DNA from: Verrucomicrobiia bacterium
GTDB lineage: Bacteria; Verrucomicrobiota; Verrucomicrobiia; Limisphaerales; Fontisphaeraceae
Assembly (NCBI GenBank): GCA_026414565.1
Contig: JAOAIT010000038.1
Location: 1 to 64,000 of the forward strand
Direction of reading: 5' to 3'
Length of the DNA stretch: 64,000 nucleotides
This document shows, piece after piece, positions 15,649 through 24,688 of this stretch. Position 1 is the first letter of the stretch. Each line of letters starts with the position of its first letter. The position numbers and the translations under genes are program-made. Under the pieces are notes generated by a model that ran no database searches, had not been told where the DNA came from, and saw only the letters and a program-made list of their open reading frames with translations.

Positions 15649-18600
15649 TGGAACAAGGTCAGCGCATGAGCCAACGCAATCTGGATGTGATGCGGCATTT
15701 GGGACGATGCCTGGGGGTCGGACTCGCCTTGCTGGCCGGCCTGCCTGCCGCGCCGGCGGCCGTGCCCGGCGAGGTGTTGTGGACGTTTCCCGTGGGGGTG
15801 AAAATCCAGTCGTCGGCCGCCCAGGGGCCGGATGGCACGCTGTATTTTGGCGCCGACAACGGCGCGTTGTATGCGTTGCGGCCGGACGGCCAGAAGAAAT
15901 GGGAATTTCGCACCTCCGGGGCAGTGGCGGCCACGCCGGTGGTGGGGCCGGACGGCGTCATCTACCTGGCGGGGACGGACCGGCTGATCTATGCGTTGCT
16001 GCCCAACGGGCAGGAGAAATGGCGCGTGATGCCGGGCAGCGGCTATGTCAGCTCGCCGGCGCTGGGACCGGAGGGCGTGTTGTACGCGGGCTCGGTGTTT
16101 GGCACTTTGTTTGCCATTGAGCCGGCGGGTTTGCGGAAGTGGGATTTTCCCGCCAACGGCAACATCATTTCCTCCCCGGCCATCAGCGCCGCCGGGGTGC
16201 TTTATTTTGGGTCGTATGACACCAATTTTTACGCCGTGAACCCGGATGGCTCGCGCCGGTGGTACGTGGATACCGGGGATAAAATTGGCTCTTCGCCGGC
16301 GATTGACGCGCAGGGCAACGTATATTTTGGCAGCAATGACCAATACTTGCATGCGGTAAGTCCCTTCGGCGAGCGGCTCTGGGAAGTGCGGACCGGCGGC
16401 CCGGTGCGCGGCTCGCCGGTGCTCGCCGCCAATGGCGTGGTCATTTTTGGTTCGGATGATCGCAAGCTGCGCGCGGTGTCGCCGGAGGCGCGCACCTTGT
16501 GGGAATTTGCCACGGAGGGCTGGATTCGCAGCACGCCCGCGGTGGCGGCGGACGGCTCGATTTATTTCGGCTCGTATGACGGGCGTTTTTACGCCCTGGA
16601 TGCGCAGGGCAAAAAGAAATGGGCGCTGGCCACCGGCGACGCCATCAGCAGCTCGCCGCTGCTCACCACCAATGGTGTGTTGTATTTCGGCGGATGGGAT
16701 GGGCGTTTTTACGCCGTGCAGGCCGATGCCGGTCTGGCGTCAACGCCCTGGCCGCTGTTCCGCGCCAACGTGCGGCGCACCGGCTCCCTGGCGCCGGAGG
16801 GCCGGCCGCCGGCCATTGCGGCGACCCTGCCGCCGCCCCCGCCTCCGCCGGAAGAACCGGAGGTCATCCTGCCGCCGGTGCGCCAGCCCACCTTTACCAA
16901 CCGCGCCACGCCGCCGCCAATTCGCTTTACGGATCTCAGCAGCACGCCGCGCGAGCTGATTCTGAGCAATGAAACCGTGGTGGTCAAACCGGTGCCACCG
17001 CCGCGGCGCCCGCCCAGCGAGCGCATTCGCAACGATCGCACGCCGCCCAAAATCACCTTGCGCTCGCCCGAGCCCAGGACCCGCCTGACCAATCCCCTGT
17101 TGGTGATCACCGGCACGGCGCGGGACAACGAGGGGCTGGCGCGGGTGGAGTATCAATTGGACCAGGGCGAGCTGCAAGCCGCCGAGGGGTTGGGGGAATG
17201 GACCATCCGCCAGCAAGTCACGCCCGGGGCGCATCGTGTGCGCGTGCGTGCCGTGGATCTGGCCGGCCTGGTTTCCGACTGGGTGGAAGTGCAGTGCGAC
17301 TATGTGCTGGCCAGTCCTCTGCTGTTGCAGATTCTGGGCCAGGGGGAGGTCACGCCCAATCTTTCGCGGGAACTGCTCGAGATCGGCCGCACCTACACCC
17401 TCACCGCCAAACCGGAGCGTGGCTGGACTTTTGCCCGCTGGACGGGCGGAGTGAATTCCGAGAAGGCCACGCTGGAGTTTGTCATGCGCAGCAATCTGGT
17501 GCTGATCGCCAATTTTATCCCGAAAACCACTGCGCCCAAAGAATCCACCGAGCCAGCCCCGCCTGCTCTCGCCGAGCGCCCCGGGCTGACGGTCAGTGTG
17601 GCGGTGTCCGGCTCCGGGACGGTGACGCCCGATACGCGCGGCCGCAAATACGCTGCGGGGAAAACCCTCAGCCTGCAGGCCCGGCCTGCGCCCGGCCATC
17701 GGTTTGCGGGATGGCGCGGGAGCCTGGCTTCAGGCGACCCGGAGGTGCATTTGCTGTTGCGCTCCAACGTGAACTTGGAGGCCGTGTTCGAGCCGGGGCC
17801 GTTTATTGTTCGTCAGGGCCGCTACGACGGTCTGGCCTGGGTGCCCACGGCCGTGGGCATGGACAACAGCGGCCTGGCCCAATTCGAGGTGGACGTGGAA
17901 GGCCGCCTCCAGGGCCATCTTTTTTGGAATGGCCAGATGCATTCCCTGCGCGGCCAGTTTGATGCGGAGGGCCGCGCCCGCCAGCTCCTGGCACGAAGCG
18001 GCGAAACCACCCTCAGCTTTGAAGTCAGCCTGACCCACCGGCTGCCGGAGGCTCCCACCAACGCCCTGCTGGGTTGGGTGCGGGCCGGGGACTGGACCTC
18101 CCCCCTGACCGCGCTGCGCGCTGCCGGCACGCTGCCGGCGCAGGCCCCGGCGGGCACTTATGCGGCCGTGTTGATTCCTCGCGGTCTGCCGCCCCAGGTG
18201 CAGGGCGACGGCTGGTTGACGCTGCGGCTCAGTCCGCCGCATCAGCTCACCCTTGCCGGACGGTTGAGCGACAACACCCCGTTGGAAGGCGCCTTCGCCG
18301 TGCTGGAAGATGGCCGGTGCCCCATTTACCTGCCCTTGTATGGGGGCCGTGGCGCGTTGCTGGGATGGTGTCAAGTGGACATCAACAAGCCGGTGCCCGT
18401 CACGGGCCAGTTGGTCTGGTTCAAAGCCGCATCGCCGAAGGACAAGCTGCTTCCTGAGGGCGCTGCCGGCCAGTTGGTGGTATGCGGGCAGCGTGTGGAG
18501 CCAAACCGGCCCGGCAGCCAGGGGCTGGGCGCCGCGCAGGCCGTGCTCACCTTCATGGGGGGGCAATTGCCGGAGCCTTTGGGCAGCATTCTGGAGCAGG

Positions 18601-18887
18601 ATGAACGGGGGCGCCCGCGCTTTGCCCTGGCGGCGTACGAAAAAATGGAGCTGCGGATGGAAGCCGCGCCGGGGATGTTTGAGGGCGCGTTTGTGCATCC
18701 GGTGACACGCAAACGCACGGCTTTTCAGGGCCTTTACCTGCCGCGGCTGGGGTGGGGTTCGGGGTTTTTCATCAGTGATGAAACCGTGGGGTTGGTCAAC
18801 CTAAGCCCGCTCACCAATGCCCCTCCGGCGGCGGCTCCGGGCGGGCCGCCTCAAGCCCCGGCGCCCAGCCGGCCCAGCAGCAAATAA
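15648..18887 (+). CDS. Large exported PQQ-propeller/bacterial-repeat protein
   Basis: A protein of 1,079 residues if started at 15648 (TGATG with the previous stop); ATG at 15666 with AAGG 7 bases upstream is equally good. A hydrophobic N-terminus (LGVGLALLAGLPAAPAA) looks like a signal peptide. Residues about 45-385 are eight or so PQQ-like beta-propeller blades (repeats of SSPA, GTLYFG, LYAL and G.KKW). A Pro-rich linker, an Ig-like domain starting near TPPKITLRSP, and two InlB-type bacterial repeats (YTLTAKPERGWTFARWTGG and its partner RPAPGHRFAGWRGS) follow. The last ~330 residues are unassigned. This is a probable surface or periplasmic structural/adhesive protein without enzyme motifs. 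Its 3' end overlaps the convergent cyclase gene by 37 bases. Confidence 0.85.
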   Translation: MEQGQRMSQRNLDVMRHLGRCLGVGLALLAGLPAAPAAVPGEVLWTFPVGVKIQSSAAQGPDGTLYFGADNGALYALRPDGQKKWEFRTSGAVAATPVVGPDGVIYLAGTDRLIYALLPNGQEKWRVMPGSGYVSSPALGPEGVLYAGSVFGTLFAIEPAGLRKWDFPANGNIISSPAISAAGVLYFGSYDTNFYAVNPDGSRRWYVDTGDKIGSSPAIDAQGNVYFGSNDQYLHAVSPFGERLWEVRTGGPVRGSPVLAANGVVIFGSDDRKLRAVSPEARTLWEFATEGWIRSTPAVAADGSIYFGSYDGRFYALDAQGKKKWALATGDAISSSPLLTTNGVLYFGGWDGRFYAVQADAGLASTPWPLFRANVRRTGSLAPEGRPPAIAATLPPPPPPPEEPEVILPPVRQPTFTNRATPPPIRFTDLSSTPRELILSNETVVVKPVPPPRRPPSERIRNDRTPPKITLRSPEPRTRLTNPLLVITGTARDNEGLARVEYQLDQGELQAAEGLGEWTIRQQVTPGAHRVRVRAVDLAGLVSDWVEVQCDYVLASPLLLQILGQGEVTPNLSRELLEIGRTYTLTAKPERGWTFARWTGGVNSEKATLEFVMRSNLVLIANFIPKTTAPKESTEPAPPALAERPGLTVSVAVSGSGTVTPDTRGRKYAAGKTLSLQARPAPGHRFAGWRGSLASGDPEVHLLLRSNVNLEAVFEPGPFIVRQGRYDGLAWVPTAVGMDNSGLAQFEVDVEGRLQGHLFWNGQMHSLRGQFDAEGRARQLLARSGETTLSFEVSLTHRLPEAPTNALLGWVRAGDWTSPLTALRAAGTLPAQAPAGTYAAVLIPRGLPPQVQGDGWLTLRLSPPHQLTLAGRLSDNTPLEGAFAVLEDGRCPIYLPLYGGRGALLGWCQVDINKPVPVTGQLVWFKAASPKDKLLPEGAAGQLVVCGQRVEPNRPGSQGLGAAQAVLTFMGGQLPEPLGSILEQDERGRPRFALAAYEKMELRMEAAPGMFEGAFVHPVTRKRTAFQGLYLPRLGWGSGFFISDETVGLVNLSPLTNAPPAAAPGGPPQAPAPSRPSSK

Positions 18888-19945
18888 GCGGGCACCGGCC
18901 CGATGCCCTTGGCGTCCACCGTACCGGCGGAAGCGAACTGGTATTTGTGCTGGAGGCGCTCGGCGGTGGCGGCGCTGACCTGGATGACCCCGGGGCGGCC
19001 GGTGGATTCCATGCGGCTGGCGATGTTCACCGTTTCCCCCCAGAGATCGTAGGAGAATTTGCGGGTGCCAATAATGCCCGCCACCACGGGGCCGGTGTGG
19101 ATGCCAATGCGCATTTGCAGCAGATGGCCGGTGCGGGTGTGCATGGTGCGCATGACTTCCTGCATTTCCAGCGCCATCTCCGCCACGGCCTCGGTGTGAT
19201 CCGGGCGTGGGGTGGGGACGCCGCCCACCAGCATGTAGGCATCGCCGATGGTTTTGATTTTCTCCAGCCCGTGCTTGTCGGCCAGTTGGTCAAAGGCGCT
19301 GAAGATGGTGTTGAGCACCTGCACCAGCTCGGCCGGGGTGATGCGGTTGGCCAGCCGGCTGAAGCCCACCAAATCCGAAAACATGACGGTGCATTCCGGA
19401 AAATGCTCGGCGATGTGTTCCTCGCCCTCTTTGAGGCGTTGGGCGATGGAGGAGGGCAGGATGTTGAGCAACAACCGCTCGCTGCGTTCCTGCTCCTGCT
19501 CGAGCCGGCGCAGAAAATCCGCCTCCATGTCATAGAGCCGCTTGTGCTGCAGGGAGGTGCGGATGCGCGCTTTGAGGAGGGTGGTTTGGATCGGCTTGGT
19601 GAGAAAATCATCCGCCCCCATCTCGATGCAGCGGATGGCCGTCTCCACATCGGTCATGCCGGAAAGCACAATCACCGGGACGCGGCGCAGGCGCAGATCA
19701 TTTTTGATGCGCTGGAGGACATCGTAGCCGTCGAACTCCGGCATGGCGAGGTCCAGCAGCACCAGATCAAACCGCTGAAACTCCAGCGCCTCCAGCGCCT
19801 CCAGGCCATTGCAGGCCGGCAGGGGGGTAAGGTGCATCTGCCGCACCAGCGAACACAGCAAATCCCGGATGATGTCATCATCCTCCACGATGAGCACCAC
19901 GGCCGAGGCCGCCTCACCGCTACTGCTGTCCGCTGGGGGCATCAC
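18851..19945 (-). CDS. Response regulator fused to class III adenylyl cyclase
   Basis: A protein of 364 residues. The receiver domain (about 15-130) has EDDD, the phosphoacceptor Asp65 (LLDLAMPEFDG) and Lys117 (FLTKPI). A coiled linker (135-165) leads to a class III nucleotide cyclase domain (about 180-355) with metal Asp191 (FSDLVGF) and Asp235 (IGDAY), purine-specifying Lys231 (IKTIGD) and Asp300 (YDLWGETVN), and transition-state Asn307 and Arg311 (NIASR). The Lys/Asp pair predicts cAMP rather than cGMP. It would make cAMP under control of an unlinked sensor kinase. A cNMP-binding protein is encoded at 27975-29579, a possible target. Confidence 0.92.
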   Translation of the reverse strand: MMPPADSSSGEAASAVVLIVEDDDIIRDLLCSLVRQMHLTPLPACNGLEALEALEFQRFDLVLLDLAMPEFDGYDVLQRIKNDLRLRRVPVIVLSGMTDVETAIRCIEMGADDFLTKPIQTTLLKARIRTSLQHKRLYDMEADFLRRLEQEQERSERLLLNILPSSIAQRLKEGEEHIAEHFPECTVMFSDLVGFSRLANRITPAELVQVLNTIFSAFDQLADKHGLEKIKTIGDAYMLVGGVPTPRPDHTEAVAEMALEMQEVMRTMHTRTGHLLQMRIGIHTGPVVAGIIGTRKFSYDLWGETVNIASRMESTGRPGVIQVSAATAERLQHKYQFASAGTVDAKGIGPVPAYLLLGRLGAGA

Positions 19946-19990
19946 CGGCTGAGCTTACGCCCGGCGTCAGGGCCGGGCCAGCCTTTTCGT

Positions 19991-20224
19991 TTAATGACGG
20001 TGCGCCCCTCCCCGGCAGGCACACGCACAGCCGCCGCCGCCGCAACCGCTATCCCCGCCCCCGGTGGAGCTGCTGCCGGTGGTGGCTGAAGCAAACACCG
20101 AAAGTTTCTTGCTCAGGCGCGTCGAACCGCAATGCGGGCAGAGGGTGCCCTCCCATTGCGCCGAGCGCACCAGGATCTCGCTGTCCTTGCCACACTTTTC
20201 ACAATGAAATTCGTAAATTGGCAT
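19991..20224 (-). CDS. FmdB-family zinc-ribbon protein with Cys/His tail
   Basis: A protein of 77 residues. The N-terminal FmdB-type ribbon is MPIYEFHCEKCGKDSEIL, then LCPHCGS, giving two CxxC zinc ligands. This is followed by a Ser/Gly linker and an unusual C-terminal tail with CGGGGCACACRGGAHRH, likely to bind metal. The family is widespread and its role is unclear; the name comes from a protein linked to formamidase regulation. It lies 45 bases upstream of the end of the cyclase gene on the same strand direction, without a shared start. Confidence 0.85.
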   Translation of the reverse strand: MPIYEFHCEKCGKDSEILVRSAQWEGTLCPHCGSTRLSKKLSVFASATTGSSSTGGGDSGCGGGGCACACRGGAHRH

Positions 20225-20340
20225 ACGCTGCCTTTATTATACCGCAGCCGTGGCGGCGCTCAAGCGTCCTCTGGACGTTGGCCTGCCGGCCCGCGGGAAA
20301 GAACGGCCTGCCCAGCCGGGGGCATACACCTTCCCGGCAG

Positions 20341-21903
20341 TCAGGGCGGGGGCGGGGGCGGGGGCGGCATTTTGGGTTCCACGGGGTTGGGGCCGAGCCG
20401 CCAGCCAAACCCCAGGTCTATGAAGCGTTGCCGGGATTCCGCCGCACGGATGCGTTCATGCAGGCGCGTGGCCAGTTGCGGGTAGCGGGCCTCCTTGCCC
20501 ACGGCATAGGGCTGGATGGCGAAGGCCTCGGGTAGAGGGATCGGGAGGGAAACGGTTTCCTGGCTGACCAGGGCGCCGTTGCTCACATACACAATCACGG
20601 CATCCAGCGAGCCGGCGCGCAACTGATTCACCAGAAAATCGCCCGTGGCCGATTCCACTTTGACATTGGGGCGGATGAGGTCGTACAGGCCATGCTTCTG
20701 GAGCAAGGTACGGGTCAAGGCGCCCAGGGTGGACTGCTGTTCATGGGCCACGCCCACCCGCAGGCCGGGGCGGCCGAGGTCGCGCAATTCGCGGATGCCC
20801 TTGGGGTTGCCTTTGGGCACCAGGATGATGATGGGGTTGGACGAGATGTCTTCGCCTTCGGCAAACAAGTCGGCCACCATGGTGAGGAAGGATTTGTCGC
20901 AGGCAAAGTAGGCATCCGGCCGTTGGCCGGCCCTCATTTGGGCCACCAGGATGCCGCAGCCGTTGTAGATGCGATTGACCTTGACGCCCTCGCGCTGCTC
21001 AAATTCCTGAATAGTTTTTTCGATGGCCGGACGCAGCATGGCGCCGGCGTAGAGGGTCAGCTCGGGGGTTTCACTCCAAGGGTCGCCGCCGGTGGCGCGG
21101 TAACCATGTTTGGCCAGAATGGGCGTTCCGCGATCGCGCGCGGCCAGGTAGCGGGCGAAGCGTAGGGCCGCCGTGGGTTGCTGGCTGGAGGTCAGCACGC
21201 CCACCATGACGGTGGCGGTGCAGCCCTCCAGTTCGGGCACCGGCACCGCCTCGAGTTCGGGGTATTGTGCCAGCAGGGCATCAAAGATAAACCCGGCATC
21301 CACCGTGCCAAGCTTCAAGTCGTTGGCCACGTCATTGACCGTGGGCTTGAACACCCGGGTGCGGGCGGCCACGGCCTCCCAACAGCCGGCTTTCTCGAGG
21401 GCCTGCCGGGTCAGCCGACCGACAGCGGTGGCCTCCGGACTTGCCTGGGCGAGGGTGACGGGAAGGGTGCGCAAGTCCTCGAGCCGGTGGATCTTTTTGG
21501 GATTGCCCCGTGCCACGGCCAGGATGACCTGCATCCGGGCCAGGGGGATGGTTTCCGCCACCAGTCCTTTATCCCGGGCCAATTGGATGAAGGAATCATC
21601 CCCCGGCAGGTACAGGTCACCGCGGCGGGCCACTTCCAGGGCGGCCAGCAGGGTTTGCGAGCCGCCATATTGAAGCTGCACGGCCACGCCGTACTGTTGC
21701 TGGTATTGGCGGGCGATTTCCTCGATGGGCGGTTTCAAGCCGGCCGCACAATACACCACCAGCGGCACCCCGGTCTGGGTGGGAGAGGTAGGGGGGCGCC
21801 GCAGCCACCAGATCAACACGGCCATGAGCACCACTGTGCCTACAAATACGAGGGCCGCGGGACTCATTCCGCCGATTGGAGTGCGCTTTATCGTTTTTTT
21901 CAT
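20341..21903 (-). CDS. Membrane-anchored protein with two tandem ModA-like substrate-binding domains
   Basis: A protein of 520 residues. One N-terminal transmembrane anchor (SPAALVFVGTVVLMAVLIWW) is followed by two type II periplasmic-binding domains. Domain 1 (about 45-270) has VVYCAAGLKPPIEEIARQY and GDLYLPGDDSFI; domain 2 (about 290-500) has LTLYAGAMLRPAIEKTIQEF and DAYFACDKSF. These are the openings of molybdate-binding (ModA-like) proteins. The tail ends in eight prolines. Family role: oxyanion capture for an ABC importer; no permease or ATPase gene is adjacent, so a sensing or storage role is also open. Start 21903 is preferred because it gives the signal anchor. It follows the PHP phosphatase gene by 40 bases. 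Confidence 0.8.
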   Translation of the reverse strand: MKKTIKRTPIGGMSPAALVFVGTVVLMAVLIWWLRRPPTSPTQTGVPLVVYCAAGLKPPIEEIARQYQQQYGVAVQLQYGGSQTLLAALEVARRGDLYLPGDDSFIQLARDKGLVAETIPLARMQVILAVARGNPKKIHRLEDLRTLPVTLAQASPEATAVGRLTRQALEKAGCWEAVAARTRVFKPTVNDVANDLKLGTVDAGFIFDALLAQYPELEAVPVPELEGCTATVMVGVLTSSQQPTAALRFARYLAARDRGTPILAKHGYRATGGDPWSETPELTLYAGAMLRPAIEKTIQEFEQREGVKVNRIYNGCGILVAQMRAGQRPDAYFACDKSFLTMVADLFAEGEDISSNPIIILVPKGNPKGIRELRDLGRPGLRVGVAHEQQSTLGALTRTLLQKHGLYDLIRPNVKVESATGDFLVNQLRAGSLDAVIVYVSNGALVSQETVSLPIPLPEAFAIQPYAVGKEARYPQLATRLHERIRAAESRQRFIDLGFGWRLGPNPVEPKMPPPPPPPP

Positions 21904-21943
21904 ATTCACAGTCTGCCGGTTGCCCCACGAGGGGGCGGCTGAT

Positions 21944-22747
21944 TCATTCAAGGGGAATGGCTTGGGGTTTTCTTCGGCAAAATTGCCGCCAATGGGTGTA
22001 GCCCACCGCTTTTGCCAGCGCGATGGCCTCCGTCCAACCGGCGCCCACCTCGGCGGGTGCATGCGCGTCGGAGCCAAAAGTCAGGGCGACGCCCGCCTCG
22101 CGGGCCGCGGTGAGAATGGCCTGCGCCGGATATTGCTCGCGGCAGTCCTTCCGCCAGCCGGCGGTGTTGATTTCAATGGCCACATTGGCGGCGGCGGCGG
22201 CGTGCATAATTTCTCGGTAGCGCGGCAACCAGTCCTTCTGGGGCCGGTGGCCGAATTTTTTGGGCAAATCACAGTGGCCAATGATGTCAAACAAGCCGCT
22301 GCCAATGGAGGCTTGGAGGCGGTTCAGGTATTCTTCCCACACGGCGTCCACAGAGCGGTTGGCCCACTCGTCCATTTTGTTGGGATTGTCCACGTCCCAG
22401 CCCTCGGCGACGTAGTGCACGGAGCCGATGAAATAATCCCAGGGATGGCGCGCGGCCAGTTGATGGATCCAATCCTCCTGTCCCGGAATAAAATCCACCT
22501 CCAAGGCCAGGCGGATGGTCAGTTGCGGGAAGCGTTGGCGGGCCTCCTCCACCGCGGCCACGTATTCATCGAGCTGGCGTTGGTACATCCGCCAGTTGTC
22601 GAAGTCGTCCTGGGGCAGGGGGGCGTGATCGGAGCAGCCGATTTCCTGAAGTCCCAGCGCCACAGCGCGGGCGGCGTATTCCCACGGGGCACCGGCGGCG
22701 TGGCGGCACAAGGCGTTGTGCGTATGATAATCAGCGGGCCAGCGCAT
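21944..22747 (-). CDS. PHP-family histidinol-phosphatase-like phosphatase
   Basis: A protein of 267 residues. The PHP motifs are DYHTHNALCRHA (metal His pair), EIGCSDHAP, ALEVDFIPG, GSVHYV, IIGHCDLPKKFG and LTFGSDAHAP, giving the trinuclear metal site. The length and order fit the HisK/HisJ-type histidinol phosphatase, which removes phosphate from L-histidinol phosphate in histidine synthesis. Other PHP phosphoesterases share these motifs and no other his gene is nearby, so the substrate is a family-based guess. Confidence 0.85.
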   Translation of the reverse strand: MRWPADYHTHNALCRHAAGAPWEYAARAVALGLQEIGCSDHAPLPQDDFDNWRMYQRQLDEYVAAVEEARQRFPQLTIRLALEVDFIPGQEDWIHQLAARHPWDYFIGSVHYVAEGWDVDNPNKMDEWANRSVDAVWEEYLNRLQASIGSGLFDIIGHCDLPKKFGHRPQKDWLPRYREIMHAAAAANVAIEINTAGWRKDCREQYPAQAILTAAREAGVALTFGSDAHAPAEVGAGWTEAIALAKAVGYTHWRQFCRRKPQAIPLE

Positions 22748-22847
22748 GGGAGTTTCTTAGCCGTTGGGCGGGGCGCTGGCAACCGCAAAGCCGACGGAGG
22801 CGATTGTTCGCTCGCCGGGTCTGGCCGGGTTGCGGTAGATTGGGGGC

Positions 22848-23609
22848 ATGGCAATAGCATCCTTGAAGGCCATCGTGGATTTTTGTGATCGGGAGCTCCG
22901 CCTGGACACGATTCAGGATTATGAGGGCGCCCACAACGGGTTGCAGGTGGAGAATGACGGCCGCGTGCGCCGCATTGCGGCGGCGGTGGATGCCTCCCTG
23001 GCCACGGTGAAGCTGGCCATTAAGGCGGAGGCGGATTTGCTGGTGGTGCATCACGGCTTGTTTTGGGGGGCTACCGTGCCCTGGACGGGCCGCCGGCGGG
23101 AGCTGCTGCGGCTGTTGCTGGAGCACAATCTGGCGGTGTACAGCGCGCATCTGCCGCTGGACATGCATGAGCAGTGGGGCAACAACGCCCGCCTGGCCCG
23201 CGCCTTGGGATGGCGCAAATGCACGCCCTTCTTCAAGTGGAAAAATCAGTGCCTCGGGCTGGAGACCCGACTGCGCCTGCCGCTCCTGGATTTGGTGCGG
23301 CAGGTGGAGCGGGTGGTGGGAGGACCGGTGAAGGTCATACCCGGCGGGCCGGAAATTTGCCGGCGGGTGGGGCTGGTCACGGGGGGCGCGGGTGGCGAAC
23401 TTAAATTGGCGGCGGCGGAGGGCGTGGACACGTTTATTACCGGCGAAGGCCCACACTGGACGTATGCACTGGCGGAGGAATGCGGCCTGAATGTGCTCTA
23501 CGCGGGCCATTACGCCACGGAGACTTTCGGGGTCAAGGCGCTGGCTGAAGCGCTTTCCCGCCGCTTCAAGGTGCCGTGGGTGTTTCTGGATCATCCCACC
23601 GGCTTGTAG
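22848..23609 (+). CDS. Nif3-like dinuclear metal-centre protein
   Basis: A protein of 253 residues in the Nif3/YbgI/DUF34 family. Metal-binding motifs are visible: LLVVHHGLFWG (His pair), AHLPLDMHEQWGNN, FITGEGPHW and AGHYATETFGV. Members form hexameric toroids with a two-metal site; a GTP cyclohydrolase I type 2 annotation is common but doubtful for most, and the role is unknown. It lies divergent from the PHP phosphatase with a ~100-base gap that should carry both promoters. Confidence 0.88.
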   Translation: MAIASLKAIVDFCDRELRLDTIQDYEGAHNGLQVENDGRVRRIAAAVDASLATVKLAIKAEADLLVVHHGLFWGATVPWTGRRRELLRLLLEHNLAVYSAHLPLDMHEQWGNNARLARALGWRKCTPFFKWKNQCLGLETRLRLPLLDLVRQVERVVGGPVKVIPGGPEICRRVGLVTGGAGGELKLAAAEGVDTFITGEGPHWTYALAEECGLNVLYAGHYATETFGVKALAEALSRRFKVPWVFLDHPTGL

Positions 23610-23639
23610 GAAAAACCCCAAAAAATTTCGGGTAGATGG

Positions 23640-23734
23640 CTGACACTGTCCCGGGCAAAGCGATGACGGCAGGCGCAAGGTGGAAAGGCGCGGATGGCGG
23701 AGAAGCCTCTGGAGCTGGCCTTTACGAGTGTCAG
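23640..23734 (+). ncRNA. Possible structured RNA/leader upstream of the NarL-type regulator
   Basis: An 8-bp perfect stem, CTGACACT (23640-23647) with AGTGTCAG (23727-23734), encloses a G-rich, potentially branched segment with GGGCAAA and GGCGCAA. These resemble conserved parts of the class I c-di-GMP (GEMM) aptamer, but the usual GACGCAAAGCC core is not exact. The location ahead of a regulator and a pilin operon would fit. Treat as a weak candidate. Confidence 0.25.
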
Positions 23735-23848
23735 GCCCGCCGGGTGGACCAGGATTTCAGCGCGTCTATTCCTTAATGGGTCATCCGGCCCGTTTTTTTC
23801 CGGGCTGGACAAAGCGGCCGAAAAGGGCCACAGATGGAGTTTGTCTAG

Positions 23849-24514
23849 ATGAGCACTATGGAAACCTCGCCAATTCGAGTGTTGGTGGTGGATGACCACG
23901 AGCTGGTGCGGGTGGGTTTGCGCGCGGTTTTGGGGCGTTATCCGCAGATTGCGCTGGTGGGAGAGGCGGCCAGTGTGGTGCAGGGGGTGGAGGAAGCCGT
24001 GCGGCTCAGGCCGGATGTGGTGTTGATGGATGTGCGTCTGCCCGATGGCACGGGTTTTGACGCGTGCCGGCAGATGCGCCAACATAATTTGGACAGTCGT
24101 GTCCTGTTTTTGACCTCCTACAGCGACGATGAAGTGTTGATGCAAGCGGTGATGGTGGAGGCTGATGGCTTTCTGCTGAAAGATGTGCACCCGGATGAAC
24201 TGGTGGCGGCGATTGAAAAAGTGAACGCGGGCCAGTCCATCCTCGATCCGGCCGTGACCCGGCGGGTGTTTGAGCAGCTCAAGCGGGGGACCCTGCACCA
24301 GGCTCCCACGCCGCTGGATCAACTTTCGGCCCAGGAAAAACGCGTGCTGGCGCTGGTGGCCGAAGGCAAGACCAACAAGGAGATTGGTTTGGCGCTGGGA
24401 CTGAGCGACAAGACGGTGAAAAATTACCTGGCCAATGCCATGGAGAAACTGCAGATCAATCGTCGCAGCCAGGCCGCCGCGATTTTTGTACAGCATCAGG
24501 CCGGGGGGCGCTAA
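23849..24514 (+). CDS. NarL/FixJ-family response regulator
   Basis: A protein of 221 residues. The receiver domain (about 9-125) has VVDDHE, phosphoacceptor Asp61 (LMDVRLPDG) and Lys111 (LLKDVHP). The LuxR-type helix-turn-helix (about 158-215) has LSAQEKRVLALVAEGKTNKE, then LSDKTVKNYLANAMEKL. It is a DNA-binding transcription regulator controlled by a histidine kinase that is not adjacent; the hybrid kinase at 56704 is not an obvious partner. It stands just upstream of the pseudopilin-like operon and an inverted repeat that could be its operator. Confidence 0.95.
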   Translation: MSTMETSPIRVLVVDDHELVRVGLRAVLGRYPQIALVGEAASVVQGVEEAVRLRPDVVLMDVRLPDGTGFDACRQMRQHNLDSRVLFLTSYSDDEVLMQAVMVEADGFLLKDVHPDELVAAIEKVNAGQSILDPAVTRRVFEQLKRGTLHQAPTPLDQLSAQEKRVLALVAEGKTNKEIGLALGLSDKTVKNYLANAMEKLQINRRSQAAAIFVQHQAGGR

Positions 24515-24534
24515 GTCCTGAAGACCCTACCGGA

Positions 24535-24566
24535 CTAGGGACATAAAATATTCCGCACGTCCCTAG
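24535..24566. promoter_or_regulatory. Inverted repeat between regulator and pseudopilin operon
   Basis: CTAGGGAC (24535-24542) and GTCCCTAG (24559-24566) form 8-bp perfect arms with a 16-base AT-rich centre. No T-run follows, so a terminator is less likely. NarL/DosR-type regulators bind GGGAC-like half-sites, so it could be an operator for the preceding gene product. Confidence 0.4.
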
Positions 24567-24688
24567 CGAACTTCTTTTGTTCTAACTAGCTTGTAATCAA
24601 CGGGTTTTTTGTCTGCTGCCGGGAGGCGGACGAAGGACCGCCTCATCTGCGGCAACCCAATTGCTCTTTTTAACTCTGCAAAGGCAAC

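Noticed and set aside
23790-23812. GGCCCG...CGGGCT with T-run as a terminator
   Set aside because: The T-run lies in the loop and not after the stem, so it is not an intrinsic terminator.
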